55,659 bases of DNA from CAZJRQ01 sp964548535 (GCA_964548535.1 CAZJRQ010000015.1:1-55659), one strand, 5' to 3'; counted from the first letter of the stretch, positions 7,820 to 16,526 are shown. Notes: generated by a model from the letters alone, not told the origin. Numbers and translations: made by a program.

Positions 7820-9841
7820 ATGAGAATTGAAGAAGTAATTGACTCCGCTCTTGTCAGCGAAATAACTGACGACACTGTTTTGGGCGTTGACATCGGCTCT
7901 AGAAATGCAAAAGCCGTTTTAATACATAACCACGAAATCTATATAGCCCTTATTCCTACCGGAATTAATATGCAAAATACTGCTGAAGAACTTTTAGAAG
8001 AAATTTTTGAAAAGGCAAACATAACGAGCAAGGATGTAGATTATGTTGTAGGAACAGGCTACGGTCGAGTTTCAATGAAATTTACTGATATGCCTATCGA
8101 AATCCTAACAGAAATCTCATGTCATGCTATGGGTGCACATTGCCTAAATGCTGGAACTAAAACAATCATAGATATCGGCGGACAAGATGCTAAGGGTATC
8201 CAGGTTGACCCTAAAACTGGTAAAGTAGTTAAGTTTAAAATGAATGACAAATGTGCGGCTGGTACAGGACGTTTTTTAGAAAAAGCTGCAAACCTGCTAG
8301 GATATACAATGAAAGAATTCGGACCTGCCGCTCTTAGATCAACTAAAGATCTAGAAGTCAGCAGTCAGTGCGTAGTATTCGCTGAGTCCGAAGTTGTTTC
8401 TTTAAGAGCAAAGGGTGAAACAGCTGAAGATATTGCTGCTGGTGTAATGGCGGCGTCTGCAAAGCGCGTAATAAGCCTGCTTAGCCAAATTCCGATTGAA
8501 TCTGATTTGGTATTCACTGGCGGTGTTTCAAACAACGTTGGAATGAAGCACACTCTTGAAAAACTTTTGGGACACACAATTGTAGTTCCTAAGCTTGACA
8601 TGGTTTATGCTGGCGCATTGGGTGCAGCAGTCTATGCTCAAAAGCTATCTCACGAATCAAGCCAGACTAATGAAAAAGAAGCTCAAACAAACAAAGTAGA
8701 CATCTCAGATCTTAAACGAAAAATCAGCGATGCAGAACTTTCTTTAATTGAAAGACGTGACGCTAAAAAGGTTGGATATGTTTGTACTTACACTCCAATT
8801 GAATTGCTGAGTGCGGCAGGAGTTGCACATACAAGACTTGCAAAATGCGGTGAGCCAAACGTTGTAGCACAGGGCGAGCTTATCACCAAGAGCGTATTTT
8901 GTGATGTCACAAAAAGCATAATAGGTCACTTTGCAGAGAAAGACCCGATGTTTGATGCATTAGATCAAGTGTACACTTTCTATACTTGTGACTCAATGAG
9001 AGCGGCGGCTGATGCAATTGACAACTACTTCAAGCCTACTTTGGGATATGTTGTTCCGAGAGGCAGTGAAAAACAGTCGGTTAGAAATCTTTTCAGAGAT
9101 CAGATTATAAACTTCAAAAACGATTTGGAGACTCTTACAGGCAAGCCAATTTCTGATGAAACTATCCGCGAACAGATTATACTTCACAAGAAATTGAGAA
9201 AGCTTGTAAAGTCAATTTCAGCTTTGAGAAAAAGAAATAATCCCCCAATTTCAGGAACAGATTTCCTAGAGATTACTCGTGCCTACAGAACTATTCCAGC
9301 ACAGGAGCAAATTGCCGTTTTAGGCGATTTGTATAGACGAATTTCAAACATTCCTGATGACAGCAAGCCAAGACTACGTATAATGGTAGCAGGCGGAATG
9401 ATTGCTGACGGTGACAGAAGAATAATGGATCTTCTTGAAAAAGATTTGGGTGTGAATGTTGTAGTTGAAGATCACTGCACAGGACTAAGTCCATTCTATA
9501 ATGAAACTGAATCATCGGACGATATTTACACTGATTTAGCAAACGCATATCTAGACCAAGCACCTTGTGCAAGACAGTATCCTCTTGAAAAAAGAATTGA
9601 TTTCTCAGCACAACTTGCAAAGGAGTATAATGTTGACGCAGTTATTTTCACATACCTAAAATTCTGCCCTTGCTATGGAATGACAAAAAACAACTTCATA
9701 AAGAGATTTCAATCAATGGGAATTCCAGTTTTAGAGCTGGATACCGACTACTCAAAGGGTGACACAGGTCAAATAAAAACACGTCTTGAGGCATTTATTG
9801 AAGTCTTACAAGAATCAAAGGGAGGTGCTAGCGTTGAGTAG
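7820..9841 (+). CDS. Fusion of 2-hydroxyacyl-CoA dehydratase activase and dehydratase subunit
   Basis: The 673-residue protein has two parts. Residues 1-275 are an HgdC/BadF-type activase: GVDIGSRNAKAVL nucleotide loop, DIGGQDAKG, and NDKCAAGTGRF and SSQCVVFAESE, whose Cys residues bind the cluster shared by the activase dimer. After a polar linker (about 275-295) comes an HgdB/FldB-like dehydratase subunit with TPIELLSAAGVAHTRL, FYTCDSM and KFCPCYGM near residue 616, giving candidate Fe-S ligands. The activase uses ATP to inject one electron into the dehydratase, which removes water from a 2-hydroxyacyl-CoA by a ketyl radical. The ATG at 7820 (GAGGTG 8 nt upstream) is preferred to the TTG three bases earlier. 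It overlaps the next gene by 8 nt. The substrate is unknown. Confidence 0.85.
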   Translation: MRIEEVIDSALVSEITDDTVLGVDIGSRNAKAVLIHNHEIYIALIPTGINMQNTAEELLEEIFEKANITSKDVDYVVGTGYGRVSMKFTDMPIEILTEISCHAMGAHCLNAGTKTIIDIGGQDAKGIQVDPKTGKVVKFKMNDKCAAGTGRFLEKAANLLGYTMKEFGPAALRSTKDLEVSSQCVVFAESEVVSLRAKGETAEDIAAGVMAASAKRVISLLSQIPIESDLVFTGGVSNNVGMKHTLEKLLGHTIVVPKLDMVYAGALGAAVYAQKLSHESSQTNEKEAQTNKVDISDLKRKISDAELSLIERRDAKKVGYVCTYTPIELLSAAGVAHTRLAKCGEPNVVAQGELITKSVFCDVTKSIIGHFAEKDPMFDALDQVYTFYTCDSMRAAADAIDNYFKPTLGYVVPRGSEKQSVRNLFRDQIINFKNDLETLTGKPISDETIREQIILHKKLRKLVKSISALRKRNNPPISGTDFLEITRAYRTIPAQEQIAVLGDLYRRISNIPDDSKPRLRIMVAGGMIADGDRRIMDLLEKDLGVNVVVEDHCTGLSPFYNETESSDDIYTDLANAYLDQAPCARQYPLEKRIDFSAQLAKEYNVDAVIFTYLKFCPCYGMTKNNFIKRFQSMGIPVLELDTDYSKGDTGQIKTRLEAFIEVLQESKGGASVE

Positions 9842-11060
9842 TATAATTCTTAATTCAAAAAATATCGCTGAGCCTACAAATCAGCTAGAATATATTCAGC
9901 AAAGCAAGTTTGAACACGGATATTCAAAAGCGATTAACAGATTATTTGACATAGCGCTAAATTATATTGAAGATGCTGAAAAGGCACAAACACAGGGCAA
10001 AAAAGCCGCATGGACGCAGGGCGTTTTCGAAGCACCGCTATTCTATGCTTGCGATACAATACCCGTTTCAGCTATTGACTTAGGCAGACTTAGCTCAAGA
10101 GATTCTGTTCAGGTTGCAGAAAAGGCTTTTGATTTGCCTAAAGAAACTTGTTCAATGATTTCAGTTTTGCTAGGTGAATGGCTATTAAGACGCAACTCAC
10201 CAATTAACAAAGTTGTAGCATTCAACAATGCTTGCGAGCCTTTCAACATGGCTTATGAGCTGATTCGTGATTATGACTACGATGTTTTCAGAGTAGAAGG
10301 AGCAATTCGACCAAAAGATAATCACGACGGCAGATTTGATCAGGTAATAAAATTTCTAGCAGAAGAACTTAAAGACTTAGCTGACTGGCTTTCTGACGGT
10401 TCTTTCAGTGAGGACAAAATGTCTTTTGAAATTAAGAGAATGAACAAGATTCTTGCAAAGGTTAGAAAAATAATGGACTTGCGACTTAAAAATCCACTGT
10501 ACATGAAAAGCTTACCTACTATGTTTATGCTAATGGGTTCAGGTCATTATTATGGAAAGCCAGAAGAGTTTGAGGAAATTCTTGATGAGCTGATTGAAGA
10601 ACTAGAATCATCAGATATAATCACATCAAAGCTCGGAAAAATTGTACCACTAACATGGGCAGGTGCAAGAGGTTTGGAGTTTGGCGTGTACAAAGCAGTT
10701 GATGACTGCGGCGGAGCTTTGCTAAGCTGGTACACTCCTAACCCATATGACAAAGATTGGGACGAAAAAAGTTTTCCACTTGAGAGCATGGCGAAGTTTA
10801 TTTTAGACTACTTCCTTGTTGGTTCTCCAGTAAATCAGATAAACGGAATTGAAAAAATGATTGAGAAATCCGACTCAAAAGGCATTTTCTTTTATCACTA
10901 TGTTGGCTGTGCATTTGGCGGAGTTCATGTAGAAATTTTCAGAAATTATTTTAGAAAAATGGGCGTACCAAGCATTAACCTTGACGGCTGTTTCCAAGTT
11001 GGAGCACCATCAGGACAGCTGCTTACTCGTGTAAGAGCGTTTATTGAAATGCTTGAGTGA
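9834..11060 (+). CDS. 2-hydroxyacyl-CoA dehydratase family subunit
   Basis: A 408-residue partner subunit of the HgdA/HgdB/FldBC type. Features seen are KAAWTQGVFEAPLFYACDTI near residue 60, NNACEPFNMAYE, YHYVGCAFGGVH near 365, and a closing GQLLTRVRAFIEML that matches the end of the fused subunit upstream. It supplies the second half of the heterodimer that binds substrate and a [4Fe-4S] cluster. The start is TTG at 9834 with AGGGAGGTG just upstream, overlapping the preceding stop by 8 nt, so translation is coupled. A longer frame from 9786 has no RBS and lies inside the upstream gene. Confidence 0.85.
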   Translation: MSSIILNSKNIAEPTNQLEYIQQSKFEHGYSKAINRLFDIALNYIEDAEKAQTQGKKAAWTQGVFEAPLFYACDTIPVSAIDLGRLSSRDSVQVAEKAFDLPKETCSMISVLLGEWLLRRNSPINKVVAFNNACEPFNMAYELIRDYDYDVFRVEGAIRPKDNHDGRFDQVIKFLAEELKDLADWLSDGSFSEDKMSFEIKRMNKILAKVRKIMDLRLKNPLYMKSLPTMFMLMGSGHYYGKPEEFEEILDELIEELESSDIITSKLGKIVPLTWAGARGLEFGVYKAVDDCGGALLSWYTPNPYDKDWDEKSFPLESMAKFILDYFLVGSPVNQINGIEKMIEKSDSKGIFFYHYVGCAFGGVHVEIFRNYFRKMGVPSINLDGCFQVGAPSGQLLTRVRAFIEMLE

Positions 11061-11077
11061 TTGAAAATTAAATATAT

Positions 11078-11114
11078 AATTGTCCGCAGTCTATATGATT
11101 TGCGGATAATTTTC
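11078..11114 (+). terminator. Hairpin after the dehydratase operon
   Basis: Eleven-base-pair stem (11078-11088 with 11101-11111, one G-U pair) 18 nt after the stop codon. The following T run is short, so termination may be incomplete. Confidence 0.55.
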
Positions 11115-11211
11115 GTGTCAAATTGCAGAATGAATTTCAAAGTATTGAGTTGACAAAGAAACCAAATTAACTCCCCTACTGTTAAACATCCTAAAATAAT
11201 TACAAACATAA

Positions 11212-11246
11212 AAAAATCAGTCAACCAAATTAGTTGACTGATTTTT
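11212..11246. terminator. Bidirectional terminator between dehydratase operon and thioredoxin gene
   Basis: Perfect 14-bp stem (AAAAATCAGTCAAC / GTTGACTGATTTTT) with a 7-nt loop, A run on the left and T run on the right. It serves both the rightward operon and the leftward thioredoxin-like gene. Confidence 0.85.
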
Positions 11247-11258
11247 AATTTTGTATTT

Positions 11259-11576
11259 TTATCTTAGCTTTTTTATATTTTCCGCAATAATAAGCTTATG
11301 AGTAAATCCGTTTAACTTCTCTTTAATCTCACCGTTTTTAATGAAAATCAAGGTAGGAACAGTCGTAATATCGTAACGCGCGGCAAGTGCTGATTCGTCC
11401 TCAGCATTGCACTTTGCAACTACACTATCGCTAGCATATTCCTCTGAAACTTCCAAAAGTCCCTCCTCAGTTTTCTTGCAGTGATAACAAGCTGGCAGAT
11501 AAAACTCAATAACCACTGGCTTGTCTTGCTTTATGACCACTTGATCAAAATTATCATTAGTTAGAGTTATAATCAT
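11259..11576 (-). CDS. Thioredoxin-like protein with CYHC active site
   Basis: A 105-residue thioredoxin-fold protein: VVIEFYLPACYHCKKTEEGL places the CxxC as CYHC around residue 30-33, ITTVPTLIFIKNGE holds the cis-proline, and NGFTHK is the last loop. The usual WCGPC motif is replaced by ACYHC, so its redox potential and partners likely differ from housekeeping thioredoxin. ATG at 11576 with GGAGAGTAGTT upstream. It is a monocistronic unit between two catabolic operons. No thioredoxin reductase is nearby. Confidence 0.85.
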   Translation of the reverse strand: MIITLTNDNFDQVVIKQDKPVVIEFYLPACYHCKKTEEGLLEVSEEYASDSVVAKCNAEDESALAARYDITTVPTLIFIKNGEIKEKLNGFTHKLIIAENIKKLR

Positions 11577-11821
11577 AACTACTCTCCTTATCGATTTGTA
11601 TAGTATATCAATATGAATGATATGAATTAAATACTATTATATACTATGTCGCAATAATTGTCAATACTAGATTTAAAACATCTATTATATTTTGCATAAA
11701 TTAATATGATTTATCACAAGTATTCATATTATCCCTATATGAATATTTGACAATATTGTTCTAATCTAGCTACCAATATTCAACTTTTTAAGCTATGTTT
11801 CACAAAGTTATAAATAGTCTA

Positions 11822-11850
11822 TTGACATTGACTTAAAATTAGTATAAAAT
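11822..11850 (+). promoter_or_regulatory. Promoter of the ABC transporter/arylsulfotransferase operon
   Basis: TTGACA (11822-11827), 17-bp spacer, TAAAAT (11845-11850). This leaves a leader of about 175 nt before the ATPase gene. The leader carries a hairpin (AAAAGTAT 11874-11881 with ATACTTTT 11908-11915) and then a short leader ORF. The gap left of the promoter (11577-11821) shows nothing else. Confidence 0.65.
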
Positions 11851-11934
11851 ATAAAGCATAGTAAACCTACAGCAAAAGTATGAAATTGCGTTTACGAGAA
11901 AAATTTAATACTTTTAGATATGGAAGTGACAGAC

Positions 11935-12000
11935 ATGAATAGAATATTCATCATACTAATAAAACAAAATAATAGGTCACAGCGATGTTGCCTTTACTAA
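11935..12000 (+). CDS. Leader peptide with tandem Cys codons
   Basis: ATG at 11935 preceded by GGAAGTG (spacing about 7) opens a 21-codon frame ending at TAA 11998-12000. The C-terminal residues are NNRSQRCCLY, with consecutive Cys codons TGT TGC at 11986-11991. It lies between the promoter and the first gene of a sulfur-compound transport operon, and its Arg-Ser-Gln codons overlap one arm of a hairpin closing at the ATPase start codon. This is the arrangement of an amino-acid-sensing leader peptide. No similarity can be tested here, so being translated is inferred from the RBS, position and codon content. Confidence 0.55.
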   Translation: MNRIFIILIKQNNRSQRCCLY

Positions 12001-12032
12001 TCTTAACTACAAATTATTTGGAGATGTGACTT
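11974..12032 (+). promoter_or_regulatory. Hairpin masking the ATPase start: putative cysteine-responsive switch
   Basis: AGGTCACA (11974-11981, inside the leader ORF) can pair over 8 bp with TGTGACTT (12025-12032), which lies between the GGAG ribosome site (12020-12023) and the ATG at 12033. A ribosome stalled at the Cys codons 11986-11991 would cover the left arm and free the ATPase start. A ribosome that finishes the leader would let the stem reform. The model is inferred; the complementarity and positions are seen directly. Confidence 0.5.
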
Positions 12033-13103
12033 ATGTATATTGAACTGAAGAACATAAATAAAACCTTCGGCGATTTTAAAGCTACTGACGATGTTTCGTT
12101 TGGAATAGAAAAAGGAAAGCTAATAGGACTTTTAGGTCCAAGTGGCAGTGGAAAAACCACAATTCTTAGAATGCTTGCTGGACTTGAACATCAAGACTCA
12201 GGTGATATTTACATAAACGGAAATCTAGTAAACGATTTGCCATCTAATCAACGAGAAATTGGATTTGTTTTTCAAAATTACGCACTGTTCCCTTACTTGA
12301 CAGTTTATGATAACATTGCATATGGTCTTAAAGTTCAAAAGAAAGATAAAGCTTTCATCAAGGCACGAGTTACTGAGCTTCTTGACTTAGTTGAACTTCC
12401 AGGACTTGAAAAAAGATATCCAGACCAGCTAAGCGGCGGTCAGCGACAGCGTATTGCACTCGCACGAGCACTAGCACCAAACCCAGAACTTTTACTGCTT
12501 GACGAACCTTTTGCTGCAATCGACGCAAAGGTTAGAAAAGACCTCAGAACTTGGCTTCGTGAAACTATTGATAAAATCGGAATTACAAGTATTTTTGTAA
12601 CTCACGATCAAGATGAAGCGGTAGAAGTCGCTGATGAAATTGTAATAACAAATAAAGGCAGAGTTGAACAAGTAGGAAACCCTGCTGAAATCTATCAAAA
12701 TCCTAAAACTCCATTCGTCGCTCAATTTATCGGACAATCAGCTGTTATTGATAATTATAATTCTTTAAAAGGATTTGAGTCAGACGGCGAAAATAAACAA
12801 GCAATTATCCGACCTGAATTTATCGAAATTCATAAATTTGATGATGATGGAAAACATCATGATTTCGAAACTGTAATGGAAAATGGCATAATATCAGACG
12901 TATTATTTAGAGGAAATTCCTACGAAATACAAGTTGATGTAAAACAAATCCAACTCAAAGGGCGTTATCCGCTTGAGGGTAAAAAGCTCAAAAAAGGCGA
13001 TACAGTAAAGGTGCTAATAAAAAAGCTTTTTGTTATAAATGAATCATCTACACAAATTTTAGTTAATAGCGTATTTGATGATTCTGACCTTTATTACATA
13101 TAG
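12033..13103 (+). CDS. ABC transporter ATP-binding protein with TOBE-type extension
   Basis: The 356-residue ATPase shows Walker A GPSGSGKTT (about residue 36-44), Q-loop FVFQNYALFPYLTVYDNI, signature LSGGQRQRIALARAL, Walker B LLLLDEP and the H-loop FVTHDQDEA. A C-terminal TOBE-like regulatory domain (about 240-356) resembles CysA/PotA-type importers and is longer than SsuB/TauB ATPases. It energises uptake through the permease encoded 11 nt downstream. Its start codon is adjacent to the hairpin at 11974-12032, so its translation is the likely control point of the operon. Confidence 0.9.
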   Translation: MYIELKNINKTFGDFKATDDVSFGIEKGKLIGLLGPSGSGKTTILRMLAGLEHQDSGDIYINGNLVNDLPSNQREIGFVFQNYALFPYLTVYDNIAYGLKVQKKDKAFIKARVTELLDLVELPGLEKRYPDQLSGGQRQRIALARALAPNPELLLLDEPFAAIDAKVRKDLRTWLRETIDKIGITSIFVTHDQDEAVEVADEIVITNKGRVEQVGNPAEIYQNPKTPFVAQFIGQSAVIDNYNSLKGFESDGENKQAIIRPEFIEIHKFDDDGKHHDFETVMENGIISDVLFRGNSYEIQVDVKQIQLKGRYPLEGKKLKKGDTVKVLIKKLFVINESSTQILVNSVFDDSDLYYI

Positions 13104-13114
13104 GGGGTAGCATA

Positions 13115-13891
13115 GTGGAAAAGAAAAATAATAAAACTGACGCTATACAAAAAATTCTTCGCTGCGGAATTATATCATGGGCAATTTTCATCGCAATATG
13201 GGGATTAGGATCTCTTGCATATGATGAATATTTTCTGCCAAGTCCAAAGGAAACATGGGACAGTTTTGTACTTCTAGTAAAAGACGGAACGCTATGGGCT
13301 GACGTAGCAGCAAGCTTAAGCAGAGTTTTCAAAGGCTGGCTTTTAGCAATTTTATTTGGAGTACCTCTAGGGCTTTTAGTAGGCAATTTCAAAACTGTTC
13401 AATGGCTTGTAGAACCGATACTTAGCTTTTTTAGGTTTGTTCCTGCTATTGCTTTGACAACGCTGTTTCTAATGTGGTTCGGAGTTGGAGAAGAATCTAA
13501 GGTTGCACTGATTTTTTACGCATCATTCTTCCCAATCTTCATAAACACAATTGCAGGAGTTGCCTCTACTGATCAATCGCTCGTTGAAGCATCATCATGT
13601 ATGGGATCTAAAAAAGCAAGAGTATTTTTCACAGTTATAGTTCCATCTTCAGTATCACATATTTTTACTGGTGTAAGATTAGGACTCAGTTCATCATTTA
13701 TCTGCGTGGTAGCAGCAGAAATGCTTGTAGGCAGTGACGGCTTAGGATATCTTATAAACAGTTCAAAACTTTACTACAAAACAAGCTGGGCTTTTGCCGG
13801 AATAGTAACTTTGGCACTTACAGGTTTTATTGCAGATAAGATTTTGCTTGCAGTTGGACGACGCAAGCTAAAACATTTTGGGGTAAAATAA
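13115..13891 (+). CDS. ABC transporter permease, SsuC/TauC family
   Basis: The 258-residue membrane protein has about six transmembrane helices. The EAA loop is EASSCMGSKKARVFFTVIVP (around residue 160-180), and the opening W-x-LGSLAYDEYFLPSPKETW is typical of sulfonate, taurine, nitrate and bicarbonate-type permeases. It starts with GTG at 13115 behind GGGGGTAG. It forms the channel for the substrate delivered by the lipoprotein encoded next. The family includes several small anions and organosulfur compounds; the neighbouring arylsulfotransferase gene favours a sulfur compound. Confidence 0.85.
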   Translation: MEKKNNKTDAIQKILRCGIISWAIFIAIWGLGSLAYDEYFLPSPKETWDSFVLLVKDGTLWADVAASLSRVFKGWLLAILFGVPLGLLVGNFKTVQWLVEPILSFFRFVPAIALTTLFLMWFGVGEESKVALIFYASFFPIFINTIAGVASTDQSLVEASSCMGSKKARVFFTVIVPSSVSHIFTGVRLGLSSSFICVVAAEMLVGSDGLGYLINSSKLYYKTSWAFAGIVTLALTGFIADKILLAVGRRKLKHFGVK

Positions 13892-13914
13892 AATTTATAT
13901 TGGAGAAAATTATT

Positions 13915-14955
13915 ATGATTAAAATAAAAAAAATAGCTAGCATGGCAATAGCCGCAGCATTAACTGGAGCGATTTTAACAGGCTGCGGAAATACAGACAC
14001 TTCAGAGCCAAGCAAAACAAAGGCTAATGACGGCAAAGACCTTCAAGTACTACGAGTAGCAGTAATGACTGGCGAGCCTGATCAGTATGCTACATATATC
14101 GGAATACAACAAGGCATTTTTGAAAAATACGGTATATCTGTTGAAACTATTGAATACGTAGCTGGAGTTAACACAATCGACTCGGTTGTAAATGGAACAG
14201 CAGACACTGGACTTCTAGCAGATTTCGCCGCAGTAAATCGTATAGGCAATACACTTCATGACACTAATTTAGAAATATTTTCAGAGCTTAGTGTAAGCGT
14301 TCCAAACAATGGCGGACTTTATGTTTCTCCTGAATTTGCTGATGATTTATCAAAGCTTGACGGAAGTAAAGGCTTCATAACCACGCTCGGAACAGTAACA
14401 GAATACTACAACTGGCAGGCTCAAACATATGCAGGTATTGATCCTGAAAAACAAAATATAGTTCAGACAGATTCAAATCAAACTTCTCTGGCTCTTGCAA
14501 AAAATAACGACGCATCAGCAATCGTAGCATATGGATCAAACGGAAAATATTTTGAAGATCAAGGCTGGGTTCTAGCTGCAAATTCTGAAGATATCGGAAT
14601 AAGCATTGCAACATATCTTCTGACAACAAAAGAATTTCTTGATAAAAATAACGATTTAATTGCAAATTATCTAAAAGCATTAGATGAAAGTGTAACTTAT
14701 ATCACTGAACATCTCGACGAAGTATCCTCTGATGTTGAATCAAAGTTCGGCATAAATTCCGAAGATTTCAAGCAAAATTGGGAGGCTAGAATATTCAGAA
14801 TTGGACTTTCCAAAGAAGGTGCAAAACAGCTTGACGACCTAAACGCATGGGCATATAGTCAAGGCAAGTACGAGGAAGAATATAACATAAGAGATTTTAT
14901 AAATACATCAGCTATTGAAAAAGCATTGCCAGACAATATTACAATCAAAAAATAG
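13915..14955 (+). CDS. Substrate-binding lipoprotein of the SsuA/TauA type
   Basis: The 346-residue protein has a lipoprotein signal: a basic start KIKKIASMAIAAALTGAI, then lipobox LTGC with the lipidated Cys near residue 23. The mature part follows the SsuA/TauA fold: LRVAVMTGEPDQYATYIGIQ, QGIFEKYGISVE, VVNGTADTGLLADFAAVNR, and a C-terminal helical region. The ATG at 13915 has GGAGAAAAT upstream and is preferred to a TTG at 13900. It captures substrate outside the membrane for the permease. The specificity is not readable. Confidence 0.85.
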   Translation: MIKIKKIASMAIAAALTGAILTGCGNTDTSEPSKTKANDGKDLQVLRVAVMTGEPDQYATYIGIQQGIFEKYGISVETIEYVAGVNTIDSVVNGTADTGLLADFAAVNRIGNTLHDTNLEIFSELSVSVPNNGGLYVSPEFADDLSKLDGSKGFITTLGTVTEYYNWQAQTYAGIDPEKQNIVQTDSNQTSLALAKNNDASAIVAYGSNGKYFEDQGWVLAANSEDIGISIATYLLTTKEFLDKNNDLIANYLKALDESVTYITEHLDEVSSDVESKFGINSEDFKQNWEARIFRIGLSKEGAKQLDDLNAWAYSQGKYEEEYNIRDFINTSAIEKALPDNITIKK

Positions 14956-14975
14956 ATTTAAAAGGAGTGTTTTAA

Positions 14976-16454
14976 ATGGGATATCCAGGAATATTTCCTA
15001 CAGGAACATTATCATATAATAAAGAAAAAGCTTATAGCGGATACACAATTTTCCCCTCAGCAAAAGGAGCTTTGCTAATTGACATGAACGGAAATGAAGT
15101 ACAGCTTTGGGCAGGCTTAGGCGGTTTTCCAAACAAAATTCTGCCAGGCGGATATGTTCTTGGAACAACGGGAGCAAGAGGAGGAAAACACGCTTTTCAA
15201 GATCAGCTTGACTTAGTTCAGGTCGATTGGGACGGAAACATAGTTTGGAAGTTTGACAAGACCGAACTAGTAGCAGATCCTGGTAAAGAGCCAACGTACC
15301 AAGCAAGACAGCACCACGACTATCAGCGTGAAGGCTCAACAGTAGGCTATTATTATCCAGGTTCAGAGCCAAAGGTAGACAGCGGAAATACACTTATTCT
15401 AACTCATGAAAATCTATATAATCACGATATTTCAGACAAGCGACTTATTGATGATAAAATTATAGAAATAGATTGGGAGGGTAACATTCTTTGGAGCTGG
15501 CGAGCAAGCGACCATTTTGATGAGCTTGGCTTTGATGAGGCTGCAAAAAATGTTCTAGCAAGAAATCCAGGAATCCACGGCGACGCAGGCGGAGATTGGA
15601 TGCATATCAATAACTTCTCAACTTTAGGTGAGAACAAGTGGTATGACGCTGGCGATGAAAGATTTCACCCTGATAACATTATTTTTGACGCACGAAATTC
15701 AAATATTCTAGCGATTATTGAAAGGTCAACAGGAAAAATCGTATGGCGCTTAGGTCCTGATTTTAATGAGAGTGAAGCAACAAGAAAGCTAGGCTGGATA
15801 ATCGGACAGCATCATCTTCACCTAATCCCAAAGGGACTTCCTGGAGAGGGAGATTTGCTAGTGTTTGATAACGGCGGTCAAGGCGGATACGGCGTACCAA
15901 ATCCAGCCTCACCAACAGGCAACAATAATGCAGTACGAGATTATTCTCGCGTACTTCAGTTTAATCCTATCACACTTGAAATCACATGGCAGTATACACC
16001 AATTGAGGCAGGCAATTTCCTATTCTCCGACGCGTCAAAATTCTACAGCTCATACATAAGTTCAGCTCAAAGACTGCCAAACGGTAACACCCTTATAACA
16101 GAGGGTTCAGACGGTCATCTGCTTGAAGTAACGCCTGAACATGAAGTTGTTTGGGAATATATCAATCCATATTTCAATGAGATTTTTGGCAATTTCACAA
16201 ACAACATGGTATACCGCGCATACCGAGTACCATATGAATGGATTCCACAGCTTGAAATTCCCGATGAGCAATCTATTGAGCCTATTGATGTTTCGACATT
16301 TAGAGTACCAGGCTCACCAATTGGAGCTGGCAAAGGAAAAATCACAACAGTTGATGGAGTAGATCCAAATGCAAGACCAATGACAGGTGGCGGTGCAAAT
16401 GATGACGATGATGATACCATTGATTTTTGCGTAGCGTCGGTTAGCAAGAAATAA
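14976..16454 (+). CDS. Arylsulfotransferase (ASST)-like protein without signal peptide
   Basis: The 492-residue protein is made of beta-propeller-like repeats (GYTIFPSAKGALLIDMNGNE, WDGNIVWKFD, WEGNILWSWR, TGKIVWRLGPDF, LPNGNTLITEG, HEVVWEYINPYF). Conserved His segments of the arylsulfotransferase family are seen: GGDWMHINNFS near residue 208 and IIGQHHLHLIP near 273. ASST enzymes move sulfate from one phenolic sulfate ester to another phenol through a sulfo-histidine. Known members are periplasmic or exported; this one has no signal peptide and ends in an Asp-rich TGGGANDDDDD tail. It is the fourth gene of the transporter operon (21-nt gap, GGAGTG RBS), suggesting the imported molecule is a sulfate ester or its acceptor. 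Confidence 0.75.
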   Translation: MGYPGIFPTGTLSYNKEKAYSGYTIFPSAKGALLIDMNGNEVQLWAGLGGFPNKILPGGYVLGTTGARGGKHAFQDQLDLVQVDWDGNIVWKFDKTELVADPGKEPTYQARQHHDYQREGSTVGYYYPGSEPKVDSGNTLILTHENLYNHDISDKRLIDDKIIEIDWEGNILWSWRASDHFDELGFDEAAKNVLARNPGIHGDAGGDWMHINNFSTLGENKWYDAGDERFHPDNIIFDARNSNILAIIERSTGKIVWRLGPDFNESEATRKLGWIIGQHHLHLIPKGLPGEGDLLVFDNGGQGGYGVPNPASPTGNNNAVRDYSRVLQFNPITLEITWQYTPIEAGNFLFSDASKFYSSYISSAQRLPNGNTLITEGSDGHLLEVTPEHEVVWEYINPYFNEIFGNFTNNMVYRAYRVPYEWIPQLEIPDEQSIEPIDVSTFRVPGSPIGAGKGKITTVDGVDPNARPMTGGGANDDDDDTIDFCVASVSKK

Positions 16455-16462
16455 TAAAAACT

Positions 16463-16503
16463 AAAGCAATTCAGAAATGAAATTCTCTGAATTGCTTTTA
16501 TTT
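16463..16503. terminator. Terminator between arylsulfotransferase gene and bioB
   Basis: Perfect 12-bp stem AAAGCAATTCAG / CTGAATTGCTTT (16463-16474 with 16487-16498) followed by TTATTT, 8 nt after the stop. It ends the rightward operon and may also serve the converging bioB. Confidence 0.8.
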
Positions 16504-16526
16504 ATGTATTATTAAATTTGATTAGC

